This document shows, piece after piece, positions 15,136 to 23,374 of a stretch of DNA of 64,000 nucleotides (the first letter of the stretch is position 1; each line of letters starts with the position of its first letter). The notes under the pieces were generated by a model. That model was not told the DNA's origin and made no database searches. It was given only the letters and a program-made list of their open reading frames with translations. A program made the translations under genes and the position numbers. Origin of the DNA: Pusillimonas sp. UBA3987 (GTDB taxonomy: Bacteria > Pseudomonadota > Gammaproteobacteria > Burkholderiales > Burkholderiaceae_B). The DNA is taken from the NCBI GenBank assembly GCA_002384935.1, contig DGCD01000010.1:62001-126000 (forward strand), given 5' to 3'.

Positions 15136-16980
15136 ATGAATAGTCAGGGCTCTGATTCAATTTTTGCCGCGCCGGCTGTCGAGCTTACTGAGCGTGATGA
15201 TGGCACGATACTGCTGAATAACCCGGTTGCGCTGGCACCCTATGCCCGTTGCGTAAGTGAGTATCTCGAGTACTGGGCCGACTTGGCGCCCGATCGCGAG
15301 TTCATCGCCCAGCGCAGCCCGGCCGGCCTGTGGCAGGGCCTGACGTATGCGCAAATGCTCGACAAGGTGCAACGGCTGGGTACATGGTTATTGAAAAACC
15401 GCGTGACGCCCGATCGCCCTGTGTGTGTCTTGACTGACAATAGCGTTGATCATGCGTTGCTGATGCTGGGTGCGATGCACGTGGGCATACCTTATGCGTC
15501 TATTTCTCCCGCTTATTCGCTCATGTCCAAAGACCACGAGAAGCTGCGCAATCTCGTCGAGCGTTTGAATCCGGGTGTCATTTATGTTGGCGGCGTGGCG
15601 CGCTTCCAGGCGGCATTGAAATCAATCGAGTCGTTGCATCAAGCGCAACTGGTGGTCGCCGATGAAGACGATTGTGATGGTTTGAATGCTTTGCGTATGT
15701 CGGAATTGCTGACGCAGGTCGATCTGGCAAAGGTGAATAAGGCTTATGCCGAAGTCACTCCCGACACAATCGCGAAAATATTGTTCACATCAGGCTCGAC
15801 CGGGTATCCCAAAGGGGTACTCAATACGCAGCGCATGCTGTGTTCGAGTCAACAGGCAAAAGCGCAGGTATGGCCGTTCTTGAACGAAGAGCCACCGATA
15901 TTGCTTGATTGGTTACCCTGGAATCATACGTTTGGCAGCAATCACAATTTCAATATGGTGCTTAAGCACGGGGGAACCTTTTACCTGGACGGCGGCAAGC
16001 CGGTTCCCGGCTTGTTTGAAACCAGTATTGCCAATTTGCGGGATATTGCGCCAACACTTTATATGAATGTGCCCCGCGCTTTCGATATGCTGCTGGCAAC
16101 CCTGAAAACGGATACCGCGCTGCGCAAGCAATTCTTTTCCCGTTTGCAACTGATTTTCTACGCGGGCGCCGCTTTGCCCCAGCACTTGTGGGATGGCCTG
16201 ATTGAAATGTCGCGTGCCGAGCTGGGGTACGCCGTGCCGATGGTGACGGCGTGGGGTTCCACGGAAACTTCACCTTTGGCAACCGACTGCCATTTCCAGG
16301 CCGATCGCTCCGGTGTCATTGGTCTGCCGGTACCGGGTGTAACGCTGAAACTGGTGCCGGGTGGCGACAAGCTCGAGGTCCGTGTGAAAGGTCCGGTTGT
16401 TACGCCGGGCTATTTCAAGCAGCCCGATGTCACTGAGGCGGCGTTCGACGAAGAGGGTTACTACAAGATCGGCGACGCCGTTCGGTTTGCCGACCCGCAA
16501 CGCCCCGAGGCAGGGTTGATTTTTGACGGGCGGGTCTCCGAAGACTTCAAGCTTACAACCGGTACCTGGGTCAGCGTTGGCAATGTGCGTGTGAAAGGTT
16601 TGGAATACTTGGCGCCGGTTGCGCAGGATATCGTGGTAACCGGACACGATCGGGATGCAATCGGCTTTCTTGTGTTCCCCAATTTTGCCGCGTGCCGGCA
16701 AATTGCCGGACTGGGTGAGGATACACCAGTGAACGAAGTGATTGCTCATCCCAAAGTGGTCGACACTGTGCGCCAGGGCCTGGCACGGCTCAAGAACGAG
16801 CATCCGGCCAGCTCAACGCATGCCCAGACGGCATTGTTGCTTGATTCACCGCCTTCGGTTGATGATGGCGAAATTACAGACAAGGGTTACACGAATCAAC
16901 GGGCGGTTCTGCAGCGTCGGGAAATGAAAGTAGAGGCGCTTTACGAAACGGAGCCTGGGCCCGAAGTGATTCGGCCTTGA
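15136..16980 (+). CDS. Acyl-CoA ligase, feruloyl-CoA synthase type
   Basis: Adenylate-forming CoA ligase, 614 aa. The AMP-binding P-loop LFTSGSTGYPKGV is at about residues 216-228, the core motif is WGSTETSP, and the hinge is IFDGRVSEDFKLTTGTWVSVG. The last element and overall length are typical of feruloyl-CoA synthase (Fcs) relatives, which activate ferulate or other hydroxycinnamates. No feruloyl-CoA hydratase or vanillin dehydrogenase gene lies near, so the true substrate may be another aromatic or aliphatic acid. It has its own promoter and is followed 13 bp later by a BoxR/BzdR-type regulator whose relatives sense aromatic CoA thioesters. Confidence 0.8.
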   Translation: MNSQGSDSIFAAPAVELTERDDGTILLNNPVALAPYARCVSEYLEYWADLAPDREFIAQRSPAGLWQGLTYAQMLDKVQRLGTWLLKNRVTPDRPVCVLTDNSVDHALLMLGAMHVGIPYASISPAYSLMSKDHEKLRNLVERLNPGVIYVGGVARFQAALKSIESLHQAQLVVADEDDCDGLNALRMSELLTQVDLAKVNKAYAEVTPDTIAKILFTSGSTGYPKGVLNTQRMLCSSQQAKAQVWPFLNEEPPILLDWLPWNHTFGSNHNFNMVLKHGGTFYLDGGKPVPGLFETSIANLRDIAPTLYMNVPRAFDMLLATLKTDTALRKQFFSRLQLIFYAGAALPQHLWDGLIEMSRAELGYAVPMVTAWGSTETSPLATDCHFQADRSGVIGLPVPGVTLKLVPGGDKLEVRVKGPVVTPGYFKQPDVTEAAFDEEGYYKIGDAVRFADPQRPEAGLIFDGRVSEDFKLTTGTWVSVGNVRVKGLEYLAPVAQDIVVTGHDRDAIGFLVFPNFAACRQIAGLGEDTPVNEVIAHPKVVDTVRQGLARLKNEHPASSTHAQTALLLDSPPSVDDGEITDKGYTNQRAVLQRREMKVEALYETEPGPEVIRP

Positions 16981-16993
16981 TTTGTCCTGCGCG

Positions 16994-17884
16994 ATGATGG
17001 CAACCGAACACGACGAACAAGCGATTCAGGACCTTTGCTTGCGCCTGGGGCAGCGCGTAAGGCGCAAACGTGCCGCGCGTGCCATGACAATGAAACAGTT
17101 GGCGCAAGAGTCTGATATCTCCCTACCTTACTTGTCCCGGGTTGAGAAAGGCGACGGGAATGTCTCGATATCGGTACTTCAACGCCTGGCGCGTGCCTTG
17201 AATGTATCAATGGATAGTCTGTTGTCTGACCAGGATGAATATGGCGTGGACTATGCATTGATTGTTGAGTTGCTTAAGCGCCAGTCACCGGCCTGCTTGC
17301 GCGAAATCCGCAGTCATCTGGTGGAAAGCCTGGGTCATGGCAAGGCCAATTGCGCCGGCGTACCCAGCCGTATCGCGCTGGTGGGGTTGCGCGGTGCAGG
17401 CAAATCATCGGCAGGCCCTTTGCTGGCTCGGGCCCTGGGGATGCCTTTCGTTGATTTGAATACATTGGTGGCTGAACGCGCCGGCATGGCCTTGAGCGAG
17501 GTTTTTTCCATTTATGGACAGGCCGGGTTCCGGCGCCTGGAACGTGATTGCCTGGAGCAGGTGATTGCGCATTACCCGCAAGTGATCATTGCAACCGGGG
17601 GCGGTATTGTGGCTGAGCCGGCCACGTACGAACTATTGTTGCACTCGTTTCTCGTTTGCTGGCTGCATGCCACGCCCGAGGTGCATTTTCAGCGAGTGAT
17701 GAAGCAGCACGACGCGCGCATCGCCACACCTGCCTTGCGAGATGAGGCCATGGCCAATATTCTTGCGTCATTCGAGGCGCGTTGCAAGCTATACGCCCTG
17801 GCCCATGTTCAGGTCGATACAACCCGTATTACGGTTGAGCAGGCCGTACAACAGATGCTTACTCAGCTTCAGCATATTCAATAA
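16994..17884 (+). CDS. BoxR/BzdR-family regulator (HTH plus shikimate-kinase-like domain)
   Basis: Two-domain regulator of about 296 aa. Residues about 14-66 form an XRE-type helix-turn-helix (TMKQLAQESDISLPYLSRVE). From about residue 127 a shikimate-kinase-like domain follows, with Walker A GLRGAGKSS and ATGGGIV. This is the architecture of BzdR and BoxR, repressors that bind benzoyl-CoA in their kinase-like domain. Here the neighbour is a feruloyl-CoA-synthase-like ligase and no benzoyl-CoA box genes are visible, so the effector may be that ligase's product. Start is uncertain (ATG 16994 or 16997). The 3' end overlaps convergent recJ by 26 bp. Confidence 0.86.
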   Translation: MMATEHDEQAIQDLCLRLGQRVRRKRAARAMTMKQLAQESDISLPYLSRVEKGDGNVSISVLQRLARALNVSMDSLLSDQDEYGVDYALIVELLKRQSPACLREIRSHLVESLGHGKANCAGVPSRIALVGLRGAGKSSAGPLLARALGMPFVDLNTLVAERAGMALSEVFSIYGQAGFRRLERDCLEQVIAHYPQVIIATGGGIVAEPATYELLLHSFLVCWLHATPEVHFQRVMKQHDARIATPALRDEAMANILASFEARCKLYALAHVQVDTTRITVEQAVQQMLTQLQHIQ

Positions 17885-19577
17885 TCAGTTGCGCGCTCAC
17901 GCGCCCGTTCCATATGTTTTGATCCAGCCTGTAAGCGGCATGAATGCGTTCGGGCAACGGCGTTGCATGGTTGAACCAGATTGCATCGAAACGCTGATGA
18001 CCACGCTCCAGTGTGAGCTTAAGATGCTTTTCTTTCAATACACGCTGTTGCTGCACGTGGAACGAGTCGGCAAATATGGGGGCTGGAAAGCCCGCACCCC
18101 ATACTTGCCGTTGCAACATGCCGGCCACGTCGGCGTTGGCATAACCGGTTTCCAGCGATCCATCGGTTTCTATTTCGGGTTCAAACCGGGTTTTACCCGA
18201 TAGGGTACGCACGGCGTCGTCGAAGGCGGTCTGGAATTCGGCAAAGCTTGCCTCGCGCAAGGTTAAGCCGGCTGCCATGGCATGGCCGCCAAACTTCAGG
18301 ATGCTATCGGGGCAACGTTTTGATACCAGATCGAGCGCATCGCGCAAATGGACATCGGGAATGGAGCGGCCGGAACCGCGCAACTGCCCGCTGTCGTCGC
18401 GTGCGAAGGCCAGGGTGGGGCGCCAGTATTTCTCTTTCAGCCGCGAGGCAACCAGGCCGATAACGCCTTGATGCCACTCAGGGCGATAAACGCAAACCGA
18501 GGAGGCAGTGTCCAACTGGCCGGGGTCGATTGCGTCCAGCGCCTGGTCTTGCATTGTGTGTTCAATGCCGCGCCGCTCCTGATTCATGCGGTCCAGTTCA
18601 CGGGCCAGCGCCAGGGCTTCGCCTTCATCGTTACTAATCAGGCAGTTGATGCCCAGGCTCATGTCTGCCAGGCGGCCTGCCGCATTAATGCGCGGCCCGA
18701 GTGCGAAACCCAGGTCGAATGCACTGGCCTGGGCCGGTTCGCGTGCGGCAACGGCGAATAACGCGCGAATACCGGGTTGCATCATGCCTTTGCGGATTTT
18801 CATTAGCCCCTGGGTTACCAGTAAGCGGTTATTGGCATCCAGTTTAACGACGTCGGCCACGGTGCCCAGCGCAACCAGGTCGGCCAGTTGATCCAGCCGC
18901 GGGCCGCCATCGGCTGCATAAACATCGCGGCGGCGCAGTTCGGCGCGTAAAGCCAGCATCAAATAGAAAATGACGCCGACACCTGCCAGGTTTTTCGAGG
19001 GAAAGCCGCAGCCTGGCTGATTCGGATTCACGATGGCCAGCGCGGCAGGAAGTACTTCGCCCGGCAAGTGATGGTCAGTTACGAGCACTTCAATGCCGGC
19101 CTGGTTTGCTGCTTCTACGCCTTCGACACTGGCGATACCGTTGTCCACAGTAATAATCAGATCGGGCTTGCCGCTTGGATGATGCATAGCCAGTTCGACG
19201 ACTTCGGGCGACAGGCCGTATCCGGTCTCGAAGCGATTGGGAACCAGGAAATGGGCGTTGGCCCCCATGCTGCGCAAGGCGCGAATTGCAACCGCGCATG
19301 CGGTTGCCCCGTCGCAATCGTAATCGGCAACCACCAGTATTTTTTTTCGGGCGCTGATCGCCTCAGCCAGTTGAACGGCAGCCGTATCAACATGGGTTAA
19401 CTGCGAGGGTGGAACCAGTACTCCCCAGTGATGCGACATATCGCCGGCATTGCTGACGCCGCGCGCTGCGAACAGGCGGGCCATGAGCGGATGGATGCCA
19501 GCGTCAATCAGCCTGCGGGTTGCTTCCTGGCTGGCGGATCGGGTTTTCAGTTTTGGGGTGACCACCAATTTCTCCAA
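17859..19577 (-). CDS. recJ: Single-strand-specific 5'-3' exonuclease RecJ
   Basis: DHH-family exonuclease acting in recombination repair and mismatch repair. At 572 aa it has normal length. Motifs visible: DYDCDG (Asp85, 87, 89), TVDNGIAS, TDHH (168-170), the DHHA1 signature FGGHAMAAGL, and the C-terminal OB-fold region. The annotated start is a TTG at 19577, overlapping the end of rpfE by 31 bp; a GTG four codons on is also possible. rpfE-recJ linkage matches Xanthomonas. The 3' end overlaps the convergent BoxR-type gene. Confidence 0.95.
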   Translation of the reverse strand: MEKLVVTPKLKTRSASQEATRRLIDAGIHPLMARLFAARGVSNAGDMSHHWGVLVPPSQLTHVDTAAVQLAEAISARKKILVVADYDCDGATACAVAIRALRSMGANAHFLVPNRFETGYGLSPEVVELAMHHPSGKPDLIITVDNGIASVEGVEAANQAGIEVLVTDHHLPGEVLPAALAIVNPNQPGCGFPSKNLAGVGVIFYLMLALRAELRRRDVYAADGGPRLDQLADLVALGTVADVVKLDANNRLLVTQGLMKIRKGMMQPGIRALFAVAAREPAQASAFDLGFALGPRINAAGRLADMSLGINCLISNDEGEALALARELDRMNQERRGIEHTMQDQALDAIDPGQLDTASSVCVYRPEWHQGVIGLVASRLKEKYWRPTLAFARDDSGQLRGSGRSIPDVHLRDALDLVSKRCPDSILKFGGHAMAAGLTLREASFAEFQTAFDDAVRTLSGKTRFEPEIETDGSLETGYANADVAGMLQRQVWGAGFPAPIFADSFHVQQQRVLKEKHLKLTLERGHQRFDAIWFNHATPLPERIHAAYRLDQNIWNGRVSAQLIIEYAEAE

Positions 19578-20497
19578 TGTGTTGCCTGGCCGGGCACTTG
19601 AGCGCGCAGGCGCGTCAGGGTGCTGGGACGCAAAGTCACAATGCGGTCCTCGCCCATTAATACAAGTTCCGGCTTTGATGTGCTGGTCTCATTCAAAGCA
19701 TTTATGATTATCGGCTCCAGGTGTTGAAGACGTTCGAGCCATAGGCCCCAATCCCCGGATTGATATGGTTCCAGCAAGTCTTCATGCCACCGGGTCGCCG
19801 GTGCGTCTTGTGCTGCATTGAGTTGCTCGGTCCGAGCGCCGCCGTAGAGCCACATGCTATTGATGGCGGGCAAGCCCGTTTCGTTGCGAGCCTGGTTAAT
19901 CGGATGGTTGTGCCAGGTCATTTGCAGTTCATTCACAAGCTGTCGCCATGGACGGCTTGCCGTATCTTGCGGCCACCAGTCATTCACACGCGTGTTGGCC
20001 ACCAGGGTCGGGCTGGTACTGTTCAGGAATACATGCCCGGGGAGCGTGGCGATCCATCGAGCCGGGTGTTGGCCCGCCTGGATTTCAAAGCCATAGTGCA
20101 AGAAGACCTCACGGGCCGATTCGAATAGCGATACACTCTCTTGCTGCGAAATATCAAGCTGGCTGGCTGTAAGCAATGCAGCGCCGTCTTGCGCGGGGGA
20201 GACGTGAACCAGTTCGGCAATCCAGATTGCCGACTGCGGATGTTCGGTGTCGGGCTCCAGAAAAGGCCCCAGACCGCTTGACACATTCTGGTCGGCCGCC
20301 GGTGCAAAGGCTTGTGTGCGGGTCAGCATCCAAAGCTCGGCTGCTGTACAGCCCGCATCCAGTATGTTGACCCGTTCAACGCGGGCGCTGCAACGTGAAA
20401 ACCACTGGGTTAGCCTTGGGGTACGCTGTACCAGATAAGGCATGAGCGATTGTGCAGCGGATATTGCGGGAAGTGCGCCGGGAATGACAATTTGCAT
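19547..20497 (-). CDS. RpfE family protein (putative phosphoglycerate mutase-like)
   Basis: A 316-aa protein starting MQIVIPGALPAISAAQSL at 20497. It belongs to the family annotated as RpfE or as cofactor-independent phosphoglycerate-mutase-like, found next to recJ in Xanthomonas and Burkholderiales. Recognisable parts are LNSTSPTLVANTRVNDW and INSMWLYGGARTE in the middle, both family hallmarks. No experimentally firm activity is known to me. It is divergent from lolC with only 42 bp between starts, and overlaps recJ downstream. The frame is open upstream but that region belongs to lolC on the other strand. Confidence 0.82.
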   Translation of the reverse strand: MQIVIPGALPAISAAQSLMPYLVQRTPRLTQWFSRCSARVERVNILDAGCTAAELWMLTRTQAFAPAADQNVSSGLGPFLEPDTEHPQSAIWIAELVHVSPAQDGAALLTASQLDISQQESVSLFESAREVFLHYGFEIQAGQHPARWIATLPGHVFLNSTSPTLVANTRVNDWWPQDTASRPWRQLVNELQMTWHNHPINQARNETGLPAINSMWLYGGARTEQLNAAQDAPATRWHEDLLEPYQSGDWGLWLERLQHLEPIIINALNETSTSKPELVLMGEDRIVTLRPSTLTRLRAQVPGQATHWRNWWSPQN

Positions 20498-20539
20498 GTC
20501 TGGTATTGTAGTGTGAATGGTTGAAAGGTGGTTGTAACG

Positions 20540-21808
20540 ATGGCCTATGAGTTTTGGATTGGTGCGCGTTATGCGGGCCTGGCCCGCGTGCGGGGCAGGT
20601 CGGGGCGACGCGACCGTTTTGTGTCTTTTATTGCAGGCAGTTCCATGGCCGGCATTGCGCTGGGCGTAGCGGCGCTTATTATTGTGCTGTCGGTGATGAA
20701 CGGGTTTCAAACCCAGGTGCGTGACCGCATGCTGTCGGTTTTGCCACATATTGAACTGTTTGTTCCGGGTTCAACCCCCATGCAGTCGCTGGATCAATGG
20801 CAGTCGATCGCGGCAAAGGCCGCTGACAACGACGCTGTGGCGGGCGCGGCACCCTTTGTCTCGGCACAAGCCATGTTGGCACGGGGCAGCACACTGGTGG
20901 GTGCGCAGTTGCGGGGGATCGATCCGTCTCAGGAGCAGGCGGTGTCTGATTTGAATGGGCAGATAATAGAAGGGAGCCTATCGGCGTTGGCGCCGGGCAG
21001 TTTTGAAATTGTGCTGGGAAATCAGTTGGCACGCTCGCTTGGTGTTTTGGTGGGGGATGCGGTGATGGTACTGGCTGCGCAAGGGTCGGTTTCCCCGGCG
21101 GGTTTCAGTCCGCGAATGCGCCAGTTCACTGTCGGGGGTATTTATTCGTCTGGTTACTACGAATACGACGCTTCGCTGGCGTTCGTGAATGTTGGCGATG
21201 CGGCCCGTGTTTTTCGCGATAGTGGGGCTGCCGGTGTTCGCCTTCGAATCAACGATATGCAGCAGGCACCGCTGGTTGCGCGTGAACTGGCGTTCGATTT
21301 GCAAGGTGTGGGTGCCCGCGATTGGACTCAAAACAATCGAACCTGGTTCGCCGCTGTACAAACGGAAAAGCGCATGATGTTTTTGATTCTTACCCTGATT
21401 GTCGCCGTTGCGGCATTCAACCTGCTGTCTTCATTGGTTATGGCAGTTAAGGATAAACAATCGGATATCGCGATTTTGCGAACCTTGGGGGCGACACCCA
21501 GTGAGATCGGACGAATCTTTCTTATTCAGGGCGCTTTAATTGGCGTGGTTGGCACGGTATTGGGCGTGGCGCTTGGCATGCTCGTTGCCTATAACATTGA
21601 CGTGATCGTGCCATTTGTCGAGAACATGATGGGTATTGAGTTTTTACCGCAACAGATTTATTTCATCAGCGAGTTGCCGTCGAATCCGCAAGTCTCGGAT
21701 ATCGTGACTATTGCGGTCACTTCGCTGGTGTTGTCGTTGCTGGCCACGTTGTATCCCAGTTGGCGGGCTTCTCGCCTGCAACCGGCAAGGGTTTTGCGTC
21801 ATGACTGA
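20540..21808 (+). CDS. lolC: Lipoprotein-releasing system membrane protein LolC/E
   Basis: Inner-membrane permease part of the LolCDE ABC exporter, which releases outer-membrane lipoproteins to LolA. The ATG at 20540 gives 422 aa beginning MAYEFWIGARYAGL; an in-frame GTG at 20528 is less likely. It shows the MacB/FtsX arrangement: a first membrane helix near residues 35-55 (GIALGVAALIIVLSVMNGFQ), a large periplasmic domain, then three C-terminal helices with the conserved ILRTLGATPSEIGRIF loop. Only one such permease gene is present, suggesting a homodimeric LolF-type or a single LolC/E in this lineage. lolD overlaps its end by eight bases. Confidence 0.94.
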   Translation: MAYEFWIGARYAGLARVRGRSGRRDRFVSFIAGSSMAGIALGVAALIIVLSVMNGFQTQVRDRMLSVLPHIELFVPGSTPMQSLDQWQSIAAKAADNDAVAGAAPFVSAQAMLARGSTLVGAQLRGIDPSQEQAVSDLNGQIIEGSLSALAPGSFEIVLGNQLARSLGVLVGDAVMVLAAQGSVSPAGFSPRMRQFTVGGIYSSGYYEYDASLAFVNVGDAARVFRDSGAAGVRLRINDMQQAPLVARELAFDLQGVGARDWTQNNRTWFAAVQTEKRMMFLILTLIVAVAAFNLLSSLVMAVKDKQSDIAILRTLGATPSEIGRIFLIQGALIGVVGTVLGVALGMLVAYNIDVIVPFVENMMGIEFLPQQIYFISELPSNPQVSDIVTIAVTSLVLSLLATLYPSWRASRLQPARVLRHD

Positions 21809-22538
21809 TACCGTTTCCACGCCCGGTCAGCCGGCCGTATTATCGGCGCGCGAGTTGATAAAAAGTTACCAGGAAGGGGGCGCCCTGGTTGAGGTGCTGC
21901 GCGGCGTCAGCATTGAAGTGCATCCCGCCGAAATAGTGGCAATCGTAGGCGCCTCGGGGTCTGGCAAAAGTACCTTATTGCATATTCTGGGCTTGCTTGA
22001 TTCTCCCTCGTCCGGACAGGTCGTGATCGATGGTCGCACCAGTACCGGGCTCTCGGAAGCCCAGCGCAGTCAGATCCGTAATCGTCATCTGGGGTTTGTG
22101 TATCAATTCCACCATTTGTTGCCGGAGTTTACTGCGCTTGATAATGTGGCCATGCCGCTGATTGTGCGCCGGCTCAGTCGTACCGATGCCAGGCAGGCCG
22201 CGCATGAAATGTTGAAACAGGTGGGCCTTGAGTCACGTGAACGGCATTTTCCCGGCCAATTATCGGGTGGCGAGCGGCAGCGCGTGGCGTTGGCGCGAGC
22301 GCTGGTCACTGAGCCGGCGTGTGTACTGGCCGACGAGCCTACCGGCAATCTCGACCGCCAAACAGCCAAGGCCATGTTCGATCTGCTGGTGCGGATCAAT
22401 CGTGAGCTGGGAACGGCTTTCGCCATTGTGACGCACGATATCGAGCTGGCTGCGCTGGCGCATCGGCAACTGTATATGGACAATGGTATTTTGGTTGATG
22501 TTGCCCAATATAAAGCCAAGCACAGTCATGTTAATTGA
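21801..22538 (+). CDS. lolD: Lipoprotein-releasing system ATP-binding protein LolD
   Basis: ATPase subunit of LolCDE, 245 aa from the ATG at 21801. It has Walker A GASGSGKST (residues 50-58), the Q-loop region FVYQFHHLLPEFTALDN, signature LSGGERQRVALARAL (from 154) and Walker B with Asp178-Glu179 (VLADEPTGNLD). The start lies inside the end of lolC (8-bp overlap), and the stop lies inside tatD (11-bp overlap), so the three genes form a tightly coupled unit. Many small lipoproteins elsewhere in the window would be its cargo. Confidence 0.96.
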   Translation: MTDTVSTPGQPAVLSARELIKSYQEGGALVEVLRGVSIEVHPAEIVAIVGASGSGKSTLLHILGLLDSPSSGQVVIDGRTSTGLSEAQRSQIRNRHLGFVYQFHHLLPEFTALDNVAMPLIVRRLSRTDARQAAHEMLKQVGLESRERHFPGQLSGGERQRVALARALVTEPACVLADEPTGNLDRQTAKAMFDLLVRINRELGTAFAIVTHDIELAALAHRQLYMDNGILVDVAQYKAKHSHVN

Positions 22539-23370
22539 CACCCATTGCCATCTTGACGCAGCCGAGTTCCAGAACGATCGCCTCGATGTGATCGAGCGTG
22601 CCAGGAAGGCAGGTGTAGGGTGCATGGTGATTCCGGCCGTTGAGGTGGGGAATTTTGATGTGGTGCGTGACTTGGCCCATTCCACAACTGAAGCGGTGTA
22701 TGCGTTGGGCATTCATCCTTTATTCGTGCCGCAGGCCGGGCACGATGCCTTGAGCCGACTCGAGGCAGCTCTGGCGGCTCATATCAGTGATCCCAGATTA
22801 GTTGCAGTGGGGGAAATCGGGTTGGATTTTTTTGTGCCCGAGCTGCGCACCCGGGAAATGGTCGACAAGCAAACGCGCTTTTACGAGGCTCAGCTTGATC
22901 TTGCCGTAAAGTTTGAATTGCCGGTTATCCTGCATGTGCGTCGTTCGCAAGATGCCCTGCTCAAGAGTTTACGCCGTCGTCGGATTATGGGCGGCACAGC
23001 ACACGCATTCAACGGTAGCTTTCAGCAGGCCCGGCAGTTTATTGACCTTGGTTTTGCTTTGGGAGTTGGGGGTGCCATGACGTTCGAACGTGCCTTGCGC
23101 ATTCGGCGCCTGGCAACCCAACTGCCACTGGAAAATCTGGTACTGGAAACCGACGCACCCGATATTCCTCCCGCATGGCTGGGCACTGGCGCCAATTCCG
23201 CGCAAGGGGCTGGTTCCAAGGATTCGTTTGCCTTGCGCAACGAACCTGCACAATTGCCTCGGATAGCCCAAACGTTGGCAAACCTGCGTGAAACGTCGTT
23301 GGACGTTGTGATCGCCGAGACGGCGCGGTCGGCGCGCCGGGTGTTGCCCCGGCTTGGCGCCATGTGCTAA
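22528..23370 (+). CDS. tatD: TatD family metal-dependent DNase
   Basis: Amidohydrolase-fold nuclease, 280 aa from the ATG at 22528. Metal ligands visible include HxH in DTHCHLDA (His6, His8), the glutamate in GEIGLDFF, a histidine in VILHVR and another in GTAHAFNG, and the final aspartate in LETDAPDIPP. Proteins of this family are 3'-5' exonucleases for DNA repair and degradation; several paralogues (TatD, YcfH, YjjV) exist and this one is not assigned further. The start overlaps lolD by 11 bp. Its stop is four bases from the convergent monooxygenase. Confidence 0.88.
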   Translation: MLIDTHCHLDAAEFQNDRLDVIERARKAGVGCMVIPAVEVGNFDVVRDLAHSTTEAVYALGIHPLFVPQAGHDALSRLEAALAAHISDPRLVAVGEIGLDFFVPELRTREMVDKQTRFYEAQLDLAVKFELPVILHVRRSQDALLKSLRRRRIMGGTAHAFNGSFQQARQFIDLGFALGVGGAMTFERALRIRRLATQLPLENLVLETDAPDIPPAWLGTGANSAQGAGSKDSFALRNEPAQLPRIAQTLANLRETSLDVVIAETARSARRVLPRLGAMC

Positions 23371-23374
23371 CGGT

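Noticed and set aside
16982..16993. TTG start for the BoxR-like regulator
   Set aside because: ATG codons follow at once at 16994 and 16997, and nothing supports the TTG.
20498..20749. N-terminal extension of the RpfE-like protein
   Set aside because: The extension is antisense to the lolC start region and low in family likeness (His/Arg-rich shadow translation).
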